Below are positions 15,287 through 23,352 of a stretch of 32,349 bases of DNA, piece by piece. Each line of letters begins with the position of its first letter. The first letter of the stretch is position 1. This DNA is from Mesorhizobium sp. ORS 3359 (GTDB taxonomy: Bacteria > Pseudomonadota > Alphaproteobacteria > Rhizobiales > Rhizobiaceae). The notes beneath the pieces are model-generated. The model did not search any database, had not been told where the DNA came from, and worked only from the letters and a program-made list of their open reading frames with translations. The DNA is taken from contig CCNC01000028.1 of assembly GCA_000824845.1 (NCBI GenBank), positions 1-32,349 on the forward strand, read 5' to 3'. The position numbers and the translations under genes are program-made.

Positions 15287-17851
15287 GTGCTGCAGCAAGG
15301 CGCGCTTGGCGAAGTCGTCGCGACGGCGGGAGGAACAGCCATTCCAGTGGCGCTGGTCGGCGCCACTAAGGCCTTTGGCGGCACGATCGCGCTGAAGGAC
15401 GTTTCCTTCGACTTGCGTTCGGGCGAGGTGCTGGCGCTGCTCGGCGAGAACGGCGCCGGCAAGAGCACCTGCGTGAAGCTGCTCGCCGGGGTGTATTCAC
15501 CGACCGACGGCCATGTCGAGGTCGACGGCAAACCCGCCGCCTTCCGCTCGCCGCACGACGCTCAAGGTGCCGGCATTGCGGTCATGCACCAGCATCCCGG
15601 CCTGTTTCCCGACCTGTCGGTGGCGGAGAACATCTATCTTGGCCATATGCCGCGCGACCGTTTCGGCGGCATCGACAACGCCGCCATGCTTGCAGGCGCC
15701 AGGAAGGTGCTGGCGACCGTCGGCCTTGCTGTGCCGGCCGATACCAGGCTCGGCGCCCTGCGCACCTCCGAGCAGCAACTGGTCGAGATCGCCCGCGCGC
15801 TATCGCTCGACGCGCGCGTGCTGATCATGGACGAGCCGACCGCGGCACTTTCGCAGCGCGAGGTGGAGCGGCTTTTCGCCGTCGTCGCCGATCTCAAGGC
15901 GCATGGCGTGGCGATGATGTTCGTCGGTCATCGCATGGACGAGATCTTCCGCATCGCAGACCGCATCGCGGTGCTGCGCGACGGTCGCCTCGTCGGCGTC
16001 CGGCCGAAAGCCGAGCTTGGCCGCGCCGCCGCGATCTCCATGATGGTCGGCCGCGAGGTCAGCGACCTTTATCCCGACCGCCGCGAAACGCCCGGCGCGC
16101 TGGTGCTGGAGGCGAGGGGCCTGTCGCGCGCCGGCGCCTTCACCGGTATCGACCTCAAGCTCCATGCCGGCGAAGTGGTGGGCTTGGGCGGTCTCGTCGG
16201 CAGCGGCCGCACCGAGATCGCGCGCGTGTTGTTCGGCATCGACCAGCCGGACGGCGGCGAGATTCTCATAGACGGCATGCCGGTGCACTTCACTTCCGCG
16301 CGCGACGCCATGGATGCGCGCATCGCCTATGTCTCGGAGGACCGCATGGGCCAGAGCCTGGTGATGGATTTCGGCGTCCTCGACAACGCCGTGCTGCCAG
16401 TGCTGGACAAGGCATCGCGCTTCGGCCTCTACGGCACCGACCGCGCCATCGGCCTCGTCGCCGACTGGCTGAAGCGCTTGAAGCTGCGCTTCGCCGGCTA
16501 CGGTCACCCGGTCAAGGAACTTTCCGGCGGCAACCAGCAGAAGGTGGTGCTGGCCAAATGGCTGCGCACCGAGCCGCGCGTCCTGATCCTTGACGAACCG
16601 ACGCAGGGCATCGACGTCGGCACCAAGGCCGAGGTGCATGCCATGATCGCCGACCTCGCCGCACAGGGCATGGCGATCCTGTTGATCTCTTCCGAAATGC
16701 CCGAGCTCATAGGCATGTGCGACCGCATCGTGGTGCTGCGCGAGGGCCATCGCACGGCCGAGTTCGCTAGCGGCGAAGCGACCCAGGAAAAGGTTCTCGA
16801 GGCCGCGACCCGTACGGTCGAGCGGGCCGGCGCGACGACGCAGACGGAACAAGCCGCGCTCGAGGAAGCAAGCAAAGGTCCGGCAGATATTCTCAAGCGC
16901 CGCGAGTTCGGCCTGCTTGCCGCGATGCTCGCCGTCGCCATTCCCGTCACCATCATCAATCCGCGCATGGTCAGCGCCGCGAACCTGACGGCGGTATCGA
17001 TGGACGCTGCATTGCTGGTCGTCGCAGCACTTGCCCAGATGCTGGTGCTGATCACTCGCAACATCGATCTCTCCATCGCCTCGGCGATCGGCCTGTCGGC
17101 TTATATGGCGGCGAGCATGGTCCAGGCCTATCCCGGCCTCGACGTCGCGACCGGCCTGGCGACCGCTTGTGCCGTCGGTACGGTCTGCGGGCTCATCAAC
17201 GGCCTCGTCGTCACTCGGGGAAAAATCCCGGCGATCGTCGTCACGCTGGCCTCGATGTCGATCTACCGCGGCTTCAACTCGATCTGGGCCGCCGGCGACC
17301 AGGTCAGCGCCGACGAGGTGACGCAGCGATGGCTCGACATGACCGGGCTGAAGCTCGCCGGCGTGCCGCTGATCGTCGCCATCGCCATCCTCATCCTCGG
17401 CGCTGGCTATGTGCTGCTCTACCGCACGGCGAGCGGCCGCGAGCTGTTCGCCAGCGGCTCGAATCCTGACGGCGCGCGCCTCATCGGCATCCCGGTCGAC
17501 CGGCGCATCCTGATGGCCTTCGGACTGGCCGGGCTGCTCGGTGGCCTGTGCGGCGCGCTCTGGGCCTCGCGCTACGCCACCATCGACGCCCGCGTCGCGC
17601 TCGGCTTCGAGCTGACGGTGATCGCGTCCGCCGTGGTCGGCGGCGTCGCCATCCGCGGCGGCTCCGGCACGCTGCTCGGCATCGTGCTCGGGTCGCTGAC
17701 GCTGTTGGTGATCAAGAACGGGCTCACTTTGGTGCGCGTCGATCCGCTGTGGCTGCAGGGCGTCTACGGCCTGGTGATCCTCGTCGCCATCGGCATCGAC
17801 ACCTTCATCGTCCGGCGCGCCGAGCAGGCCAGACAGGCGAGGATGAGATGA
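15287..17851 (+). CDS. Fused CUT2 sugar ABC transporter: two ATPase domains plus permease
   Basis: An 854-residue fusion. Residues 20-255 are nucleotide-binding domain 1 with Walker A GENGAGKST (53-61) and Walker B VLIMDEPTAAL; its signature is the unusual LRTSEQQLVEIARAL. Domain 2 (about 265-505) has the degenerate GLVGSGRTE P-loop normal for this class, a canonical LSGGNQQKVVLAKWL signature and VLILDEPTQGIDVG. A linker (about 515-545) leads to a full permease of the RbsC/RhaP type with NIDLSIASAIGLSAYMAASM, LVVTRGKIPAIVVTLASMSIYRG and GGVAIRGGSGTLLGIVLG. Usually ATPase and permease are separate genes. The GTG start has an excellent ribosome site. The stop overlaps the next permease by four bases, so a heterodimeric membrane channel with one tethered subunit is expected. 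Confidence 0.93.
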   Translation: MLQQGALGEVVATAGGTAIPVALVGATKAFGGTIALKDVSFDLRSGEVLALLGENGAGKSTCVKLLAGVYSPTDGHVEVDGKPAAFRSPHDAQGAGIAVMHQHPGLFPDLSVAENIYLGHMPRDRFGGIDNAAMLAGARKVLATVGLAVPADTRLGALRTSEQQLVEIARALSLDARVLIMDEPTAALSQREVERLFAVVADLKAHGVAMMFVGHRMDEIFRIADRIAVLRDGRLVGVRPKAELGRAAAISMMVGREVSDLYPDRRETPGALVLEARGLSRAGAFTGIDLKLHAGEVVGLGGLVGSGRTEIARVLFGIDQPDGGEILIDGMPVHFTSARDAMDARIAYVSEDRMGQSLVMDFGVLDNAVLPVLDKASRFGLYGTDRAIGLVADWLKRLKLRFAGYGHPVKELSGGNQQKVVLAKWLRTEPRVLILDEPTQGIDVGTKAEVHAMIADLAAQGMAILLISSEMPELIGMCDRIVVLREGHRTAEFASGEATQEKVLEAATRTVERAGATTQTEQAALEEASKGPADILKRREFGLLAAMLAVAIPVTIINPRMVSAANLTAVSMDAALLVVAALAQMLVLITRNIDLSIASAIGLSAYMAASMVQAYPGLDVATGLATACAVGTVCGLINGLVVTRGKIPAIVVTLASMSIYRGFNSIWAAGDQVSADEVTQRWLDMTGLKLAGVPLIVAIAILILGAGYVLLYRTASGRELFASGSNPDGARLIGIPVDRRILMAFGLAGLLGGLCGALWASRYATIDARVALGFELTVIASAVVGGVAIRGGSGTLLGIVLGSLTLLVIKNGLTLVRVDPLWLQGVYGLVILVAIGIDTFIVRRAEQARQARMR

Positions 17852-18837
17852 CGAAGTTCCTCCGCTCGATCGACTTCTGGGACCTGCTGCTCGCCGCCGC
17901 CTGTCTCGCGGTCTTCCTCTACGCCGCGATCTTCGTGCCGAACTTCGTGTCCGGCTTCAATCTTTCGCAGCTCGCCGCCAGCGCTTCGGAAAAGGCGCTG
18001 CTGATCCTGCCGATGACGCTGCTCATCATCTGCCGCGAGATCGACCTGTCGATCGCCTCGGTGCTGGCGCTGACATCGGTGATCTTCGGCCTCGCCGTCC
18101 AGGCCGGCATGCCGACATTTGCCGCGATCCCCCTGACGCTGCTCTTCGGCGCGTTGCTCGGCGCCTTCAACGGCTTTCTGGTGTCCGCGCTCGGCCTGCA
18201 GTCGCTGGTGGTGACGCTGGGCACGATGGCCCTCTACAGGGGCATCGGCTACATCCTGCTCGGCACCGGCTCGGTCAACATCCTGCCACCCGCGATCGTC
18301 GATTTCGGCATCGATAATCTGCCGGGAACGCAGATTCCCTGGACCGTCGTGCCCTTCCTGCTGCTCGCTCCGGTTTTCGCCGTCATGCTGCAGAAGACCG
18401 CGACCGGCAAGCGGCTCTACGCGCTGGGCGGCAGCCCAGAAGTCGCGCGCTATTCGGGCATCAACACGCGCCGCATGGTGCTTTGCCTCTTCGTTGTATC
18501 GGGCGTCGTCGCGGCCATCGCCGGCATCGTCTACACGGCGCGCCTTGCCAATGCGCGCGCCAACAACGCGCTTGGCATGGAGCTCGACGTCATCACCATC
18601 GTGCTGCTCGGCGGCGTCAGCGTCTTCGGCGGCAAGGGCAAGCTGACCGGGGTGATGCTGGCGCTGGTGCTCATAGCCATCATCCGTAACTTCTTGGCGC
18701 TCAACCAGATCGGCGGCGACGCTCAAGGCATGATCATCGGCCTGCTTCTGATCGGCTCGCTGCTGGTCGGCAATTACTGGCGCTCCCTGGAGGAGCGGCT
18801 CTCAAGATCGCGCGCCTTGCGCGAAACCAAGGGGTGA
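17848..18837 (+). CDS. CUT2 sugar ABC transporter permease (second, unfused)
   Basis: A 329-residue inner-membrane permease of the RbsC/RhaQ class with eight to ten hydrophobic segments. The class motif REIDLSIASVLALTSVIFGL (about 60-80), LVVTLGTMALYRGIGYILLG and GGVSVFGGKGKLTGVMLAL (the ATPase-contact loop) are clear. It is the partner of the permease half fused to the ATPase, with which it shares the same fold but limited identity. ATGA at 17848-17851 couples its translation to the fusion gene. The binding-protein gene follows after 46 bp. By analogy with rhamnose and AI-2 systems, the two different permeases form a heterodimeric pore. Confidence 0.93.
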   Translation: MTKFLRSIDFWDLLLAAACLAVFLYAAIFVPNFVSGFNLSQLAASASEKALLILPMTLLIICREIDLSIASVLALTSVIFGLAVQAGMPTFAAIPLTLLFGALLGAFNGFLVSALGLQSLVVTLGTMALYRGIGYILLGTGSVNILPPAIVDFGIDNLPGTQIPWTVVPFLLLAPVFAVMLQKTATGKRLYALGGSPEVARYSGINTRRMVLCLFVVSGVVAAIAGIVYTARLANARANNALGMELDVITIVLLGGVSVFGGKGKLTGVMLALVLIAIIRNFLALNQIGGDAQGMIIGLLLIGSLLVGNYWRSLEERLSRSRALRETKG

Positions 18838-18883
18838 TCTCGGGCCCCTTCCTGCAAGCCCGAATTAAACGGAGGAGTGTACA

Positions 18884-19885
18884 ATGAAAGCGTTTGGACT
18901 AGCCCTGCTCGCATCGACCATTCTGCTTGCCCCTGCCTCGTTGGCCCTAGCCGACGAATGCGCCAAGGAGCCGGTGACCGTCGGTTTCCTGCCCAAGCTC
19001 GACACCGATCCCTATTTCAAGGTCGCCCAGCAGGGCGCGGAGGAGGCCGCCAAGGAGATCGGCGGCAAGGCGATCCAGGTCGCGCCCTCGCAGGCTACTG
19101 CGGAAGCGCAGATCGACTTCATCAACAGCCTGGTCACCCAGAAGGTCGGCGTCATCGCCATCTCGGCCAATGATGCCAACGCCGTCGCCCCGGCGCTGAA
19201 GCGCGCGGCGCAGCAGGGCGTGAAGGTGGTGTCTTACGATTCCGACGTCGCCGGCGACGCCCGCGCCGTCTTCGCCAATCAGGCCAAGGGCGACAGCCTC
19301 GCCGAGATGATGCTGGAAAGCGCCTACAATCTGATGGGCGGCGAGGGCGACTTCGCCATCCTGTCATCGACGCCGACGGCCACCAACCAGAATGCCTGGA
19401 TCGACTTCATGAAGAAGAAGATGGCGGCCGAGCCGAAATTTTCGAAGATGAAGCTGGTGCAGGTCGCCTATGGCGAGGAAAGCGAGCAGGTCAACCAGCA
19501 GCAGGCGCTGGCGCTCGTCCAGGCCTTCCCGGACCTCAAGGCGATCATCGTGCCGGCCGGCATCGGCCTGCCGGCAGCGGCGCGCGCGCTGGAGGAAGCC
19601 GGCCTGATGGGCAAGGTCAAGCTGACGGGCCTGGCGCCGGCGACGCTGATCTCGAAATACATCAAGGACGGCTCCGCCCAGGACATCTGGTGGAACGTCT
19701 CCGATCTCGGCTACCTGACCTACCAGGCAGCCCAGGCGCTGGCGCAGTGCAAGATCACCGGCAAGGAAGGCGAGAAGTTCAAGGCCGGCCGTCTCGGCGA
19801 ATACACGATCGGCGCCGGCGGTGAGCTGGTGCTCGGCCCGGCCAAGATCGTGACGCCGGAGAATCTTGCTGAGTTCAAGTTCTGA
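18884..19885 (+). CDS. Periplasmic sugar-binding protein, RhaS/LsrB-like
   Basis: A 333-residue ABC substrate-binding protein of the periplasmic-binding-protein 4 (LacI-like) fold. The signal peptide is MKAFGLALLASTILLAPASL, cleaved near ALA-DE at about residue 23. TVGFLPKLDTDPYFKVAQQG, VGVIAISANDANAVAPALKRA, KVVSYDSDV, STPTATNQNAWIDFMKK and WNVSDLGYLTYQAA resemble the rhamnose-binding RhaS and the autoinducer-2-binding LsrB more than ribose-type proteins. The ligand may be a deoxy-sugar, sugar acid, polyol or similar small compound; I cannot decide. GGAGGAG lies upstream of the ATG. A hairpin directly after the stop probably raises the amount of this message relative to the rest of the operon. 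Confidence 0.93.
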   Translation: MKAFGLALLASTILLAPASLALADECAKEPVTVGFLPKLDTDPYFKVAQQGAEEAAKEIGGKAIQVAPSQATAEAQIDFINSLVTQKVGVIAISANDANAVAPALKRAAQQGVKVVSYDSDVAGDARAVFANQAKGDSLAEMMLESAYNLMGGEGDFAILSSTPTATNQNAWIDFMKKKMAAEPKFSKMKLVQVAYGEESEQVNQQQALALVQAFPDLKAIIVPAGIGLPAAARALEEAGLMGKVKLTGLAPATLISKYIKDGSAQDIWWNVSDLGYLTYQAAQALAQCKITGKEGEKFKAGRLGEYTIGAGGELVLGPAKIVTPENLAEFKF

Positions 19886-19898
19886 TCCTGTGAACCCG

Positions 19899-19927
19899 GG
19901 CGGGCGCCGTCTACCACGGCGTCCGCC
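19899..19927 (+). terminator. Post-binding-protein hairpin (mRNA stabiliser or attenuator)
   Basis: GGCGGGCGCCGT (19899-19910) pairs with ACGGCGTCCGCC (19916-19927) over twelve bases with one G-U pair and a CTACC loop. It begins 14 bases after the binding-protein stop and no T-run follows. Such hairpins commonly protect binding-protein mRNA from 3' decay and partly terminate transcription. Confidence 0.6.
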
Positions 19928-19957
19928 ACCTCTTCCCCAATGGACGGACGGTTAGGC

Positions 19958-20716
19958 ATGAAGATCCTGCTAGCGGGTGAAACCTTTTCGGCCACTACAT
20001 CGGTGGCTTCCGGCGCCGAGGTGCTAACCAGCGCCGCCTATGTCAACGGCGCCGCGGCCTTCAACGCCGCCCTGGCCGCCGAAGGCATTTCCGTCACCCA
20101 GATCGGCGGCGAGCGCTGCCCGGCCGAGTTCCCCTACGACCTCGAAGCACTGGCGCCCTACAAGGCGGTGGTAATCTCCGATGTCGGCGCGCTGAGCCTG
20201 CTGGTCACGCCCGAGGCCCGCGCGGGCCGCGTCGGCGTCAACCGACTCGAGGTGCTGAAAACCTATGTCGAGGCTGGCGGCGGCTTGATGCTCGCCGGCG
20301 GCTATATGGGCTTTCAGGGCATGTTCGGCACGGCGCGCTTCCACGACACACCGGTGGAGGACGTGCTGCCGGTGCGCTGCCTGCCTTTCAGCGACGGGCT
20401 GGAAGTGCCGCAAGGGCTGCGGCCTTCCATCCTTCAGGAGTCGCATCCGATCCTTGCCGGCGTCGAGGGGCCGCTGCCGCCGATCCTCGGCATGAACAAG
20501 ACAGATTTGCGCCGCGACGGCTCCTCGCGGCTGCTCGCTTCCTGCCACTATCGCGGCGCGGACTGGCCGCTGCTTGCCGTGCGCGAGCTTGGCAAGGGCC
20601 GGACCGCCGCCTGGACGACCGACATCGGCCCGCACTGGCTGTCGCAGGATTTTCTCGCGTGGCCGCTCTACGGCCGGCTGATGGCGAACATCAGCCGCTG
20701 GATTGCGGGCGGCTGA
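19958..20716 (+). CDS. DUF1355 / class I amidotransferase-like protein without the nucleophile Cys
   Basis: A 252-residue cytoplasmic protein with a class I glutamine-amidotransferase-like (flavodoxin-type) fold of the DUF1355 family. Conserved segments are MKILLAGET at the start, YKAVVISDVGALSLLVTP, GGGLMLAGGYMGFQGMFGTARFHDTPVEDVLPV (in the middle, about 107-139), ILGMNKT and AAWTTDIGPHWLSQDFLAWPLYGRL. The position of the amidotransferase nucleophile, GGYMGFQG, has no cysteine, so glutamine hydrolysis is unlikely. Related proteins often sit beside sugar ABC transporters in rhizobia and actinobacteria; the role is unproven. I chose the ATG at 19958, where family homology begins, over an in-frame ATG 18 bases earlier. 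Confidence 0.82.
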   Translation: MKILLAGETFSATTSVASGAEVLTSAAYVNGAAAFNAALAAEGISVTQIGGERCPAEFPYDLEALAPYKAVVISDVGALSLLVTPEARAGRVGVNRLEVLKTYVEAGGGLMLAGGYMGFQGMFGTARFHDTPVEDVLPVRCLPFSDGLEVPQGLRPSILQESHPILAGVEGPLPPILGMNKTDLRRDGSSRLLASCHYRGADWPLLAVRELGKGRTAAWTTDIGPHWLSQDFLAWPLYGRLMANISRWIAGG

Positions 20717-20725
20717 CCTCACCGT

Positions 20726-20803
20726 TTTGACCAGCGCCGCCCCCGACACTCCCTGCGGGCGCTTCGCCGAGTTGACCGCCTTGGCGAGGCGGCGCTGGTC
20801 AAA
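20726..20803. repeat. Perfect 16-bp inverted repeat with 46-base structured centre
   Basis: TTTGACCAGCGCCGCC (20726-20741) is matched exactly by GGCGGCGCTGGTCAAA (20788-20803). The centre contains a further TCGCC/GGCGA pairing and CCCTGCGGG. The whole unit fills most of the 129-base gap between the amidotransferase-like gene and the kinase gene. Its form fits a rhizobial intergenic mosaic repeat; as RNA it would be a long hairpin inside the operon. Confidence 0.75.
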
Positions 20804-20845
20804 CCCCTTTCGTTTTTGCAACACGCCAAGGCCCAAGGACCGACC

Positions 20846-21463
20846 ATGAGCGACTGGAACGATCTTGTCTCGCGCATCCTGGCGACCGAAGCTGGCGGCG
20901 CGCGCACCATGATCGCCATCGCCGGACCGCCCGCCGCGGGCAAATCGTCCATCTCGGAACGCCTGCAGGCCGAGCTCGCCGCCGAAGGCGCCGAAATCCT
21001 GCCGATGGACGGCTTCCATTACGACAATGCAGTGCTCGATCAACTCGGCCTGCGTCAGCGCAAGGGCGCGCCGCAGACCTTCGATTTCGACAATTTCGAG
21101 CTGACCCTGCGGCGCGTGCGCGATAGCACGGCAAGCGTCGCCGTGCCGACCTTCGACCGCCCGCTCGACCTGTCGCGCGCCAGCGCCAGGCTGATCGCGC
21201 CGGCGACCCGCTATGTCATCGTCGAGGGCAATTACCTCCTGCTCGACCGCGCGCCATGGTCAGGCCTTGCCCGCCTTTTCGACCTGACGGTCTTCCTCAC
21301 CGCGCCCCGCACCGAGCTCGAACGAAGGCTGCTCAAACGCTGGACGGACCTGAGCTACCCGGATGAACACGCCGTCGCCAAGGTTCGCGGCAACGACCTG
21401 CCCAATGTCGACCTCGTGCTGGAGCACAGCATGCCGGCGGATGTGACGTGGGAGGCGCGGTGA
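20846..21463 (+). CDS. P-loop sugar/nucleoside-type kinase (uridine kinase / FrcK-like)
   Basis: A 205-residue kinase of the phosphoribulokinase/uridine kinase/pantothenate kinase superfamily. Walker A is GPPAAGKSS (27-35); MDGFHYDNAVLD is the substrate-side Asp motif, followed by GAPQTFD, VPTFDRPLDLS and VIVEGNYLLLD, all hallmarks of the group. The LID region contains RRLLKRW. The Sinorhizobium fructose transporter operon frcBCAK ends with a kinase of this kind, so a role in phosphorylating the imported sugar or a product is reasonable but not shown. AAGGA at 20835-20839 gives ideal spacing to this ATG. The gene closes the operon and converges with the SDR gene, leaving ten bases between stops. 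Confidence 0.87.
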   Translation: MSDWNDLVSRILATEAGGARTMIAIAGPPAAGKSSISERLQAELAAEGAEILPMDGFHYDNAVLDQLGLRQRKGAPQTFDFDNFELTLRRVRDSTASVAVPTFDRPLDLSRASARLIAPATRYVIVEGNYLLLDRAPWSGLARLFDLTVFLTAPRTELERRLLKRWTDLSYPDEHAVAKVRGNDLPNVDLVLEHSMPADVTWEAR

Positions 21464-21473
21464 GGGGCAGTCC

Positions 21474-22256
21474 CTAAAGCACGCTCGTGATCCCGCCATC
21501 CACCAGCAGCGTCTGTCCCGTCACGAAGCTGGCTGCATCCGAAGCCAGGAACACCGCCGCGCCGGCCAGTTCCTCGACGTCGCCCCAGCGCCGCATCGGC
21601 GTGCGGCCGGTCAGCCAGGTCGAGAATGTCTCGTCGGCGACGAGAGCGGCGTTCATCTCGGTCTTGAAATAGCCGGGCGCGATCGCGTTGACGCGCACGC
21701 CGTGCTGGCCCCATTCGCCGGCCATCGACTTGGTCAGCATGGTGATGGCGCCCTTGCTCGCCGCGTAGGGTGCGATCGAGGGACGGGCGAGCGCGCTCTG
21801 CACCGACGAGACGTTGATGATGACGCCCTTGCGGCGTTGGATCATGCCCTTCACCGCGGCGCGGCTCACCTTGAACACGCCGTCGAGATTGGTCGCCATC
21901 AGCGCGTCCCAGTCGGCATCGGAAAAAGTCTCGAGCGGCGCGCGGCGCTGGATGCCGGCATTGTTGATGAGGATGTCGATCGGACCGGTGTCGGCTTCGC
22001 TCGCCTCGACGGCCGTGTCGACCGACTGTGTATCGGTGACGTCGATCACGGATTCCGCGACCGTGTACCCATGGCCGCGCAGCCGGTCGCCTGCGGCCTT
22101 GAGCTCATCGGCCTTGCGGCCACCGAGCGTGACGCGCGCGCCGGCCGCGGCGAGCGCCTCCGCGAAGGCGAGGCCCAGCCCGCGGCTGGCGCCGGTGACG
22201 AAGGCATGCTTGCCCTCGAGGCCGAAGAGACGGCCGAGATAATCAGTCGAACGCAA
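21474..22256 (-). CDS. SDR family oxidoreductase, gluconate 5-dehydrogenase-like
   Basis: A 260-residue classical short-chain dehydrogenase. The dinucleotide motif TGASRGLG is at 21-28, NNAG at 98-101, and the catalytic set Asn123, Ser151, Tyr164, Lys168 is complete; PGYFKTEM and the C-terminal VTGQTLLVDGG fit the IdnO/gluconate-5-dehydrogenase subgroup. Such enzymes interconvert 5-ketogluconate and gluconate or similar keto-sugar acids. The reading frame begins with TTG at 22254-22256, preceded by AAGGTG, and overlaps the end of the upstream dehydrogenase gene by 14 bases, so translation is coupled. The partnership with an L-idonate-dehydrogenase-like enzyme suggests successive oxidation and reduction of one substrate. 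Confidence 0.9.
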   Translation of the reverse strand: MRSTDYLGRLFGLEGKHAFVTGASRGLGLAFAEALAAAGARVTLGGRKADELKAAGDRLRGHGYTVAESVIDVTDTQSVDTAVEASEADTGPIDILINNAGIQRRAPLETFSDADWDALMATNLDGVFKVSRAAVKGMIQRRKGVIINVSSVQSALARPSIAPYAASKGAITMLTKSMAGEWGQHGVRVNAIAPGYFKTEMNAALVADETFSTWLTGRTPMRRWGDVEELAGAAVFLASDAASFVTGQTLLVDGGITSVL

Positions 22257-23274
22257 TTTGCACCTTCATCGATTGCGATTTGTCGCTGGCCAAATCGAAG
22301 GCCTTTCGCGCCTCGGCGAGCGGCAGCGTGTTGCTGAGCAGCGGCGCGACATCGATCCGGCCCGAGCCGATCAGGTCGACCGCAAGCGCGAATTCCGTGT
22401 CGAAGCGGAAGCTTCCCTTCACCTGGATTTCCTTGGTGACGATCATCGACATGGAAAGCTCCGCCGTCGCGCCCTGGCCGACGGCTACCAGCGTGCCGCG
22501 CGGCTTGATGACAGGCAAGGCGCTGGCCACCGTCGCGCCCTGGCCGGCGGCCTCGAAGACGACGTCGAAATATCCCTTGTTGGCGGCGTAGCCGTCCATC
22601 GTCTCGGCCTGTGTGGCGACATTGATCGTGCGGTCGGCGCCGACCTTGGCGGCGTATTGCAGCGGTCTGTCCTGCACGTCGGTGACGACGATTTCGCGCG
22701 CGCCGGCAAAGCGCGCGGCGAGCACCAGCAGCGTGCCGATCGGTCCGGCGCCCATGATCAGCACGCGGCTGCCATAGACCGGCGCCTGGGCGACGGCATG
22801 CAGCGTCACGGCAAGAGGCTCGGCGAAGGCGCCGGCGGTAGGGTCGGAGCCCTTCGGCAGCGGCACGGCGTTTTCGGCGCGGCAGACGAGATGCTCGGCA
22901 AAGCCGCCCTGCACATGCGGCGTGCGCATCGCAGACCCCAGGAAGCGCATGTCGAGGCAATGGATCGGTTGCCCGGCACGGCAGAAGGCGCAGACGCCGC
23001 AAGGGTTGGCCGGGTTGACGGCGACCGCCGTGCCCACCGCCGGCCCGGAAACGCCGGCGCCCAGCGCCTCGACGCGGCCGGCGATCTCGTGGCCGAGGAT
23101 CATCGGCTCCTTCATGCGGACAGTGCCAAAACCGCCATGGCGGAAATAATGTAGGTCGGAGCCGCAGATGCCGCCGTGCGTAACGCGCACCAGCACCTCG
23201 CCCGGACCGGGCTCTGGCGTCGCGCGCTCCTCGACGTCGAGGTCGAGCGGCCGGCGCAGCACCACCGCGCGCAT
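22243..23274 (-). CDS. Zinc-dependent MDR dehydrogenase, L-idonate 5-dehydrogenase/polyol type
   Basis: A 343-residue medium-chain alcohol dehydrogenase, the normal length of L-idonate 5-dehydrogenase. Catalytic zinc ligands are Cys37 (GGICGSD), His62 and Glu63 (GHEIAGRVE), with Glu in FAEPLAV as fourth. The structural zinc cysteines 92, 95, 98 and 106 are intact. The Rossmann motif is GAGPIG and strand 2 ends in an Asp (VVTDVQ), favouring NAD+. I chose the ATG at 23274 (MRAVVLRRPL) since 14 residues before it look non-homologous. It is first in a two-gene operon with the SDR and divergent from the GntR-type regulator. Sorbitol or threonine dehydrogenase-like activity remains possible. Confidence 0.9.
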   Translation of the reverse strand: MRAVVLRRPLDLDVEERATPEPGPGEVLVRVTHGGICGSDLHYFRHGGFGTVRMKEPMILGHEIAGRVEALGAGVSGPAVGTAVAVNPANPCGVCAFCRAGQPIHCLDMRFLGSAMRTPHVQGGFAEHLVCRAENAVPLPKGSDPTAGAFAEPLAVTLHAVAQAPVYGSRVLIMGAGPIGTLLVLAARFAGAREIVVTDVQDRPLQYAAKVGADRTINVATQAETMDGYAANKGYFDVVFEAAGQGATVASALPVIKPRGTLVAVGQGATAELSMSMIVTKEIQVKGSFRFDTEFALAVDLIGSGRIDVAPLLSNTLPLAEARKAFDLASDKSQSMKVQIAFD

Positions 23275-23352
23275 CGAGGATGTTGGCGACAAACCGGCTC
23301 TCCGCTGTTTCCCCAACAGCTAACAGGAAACCCGCGATGCCTTCAACTGTAT

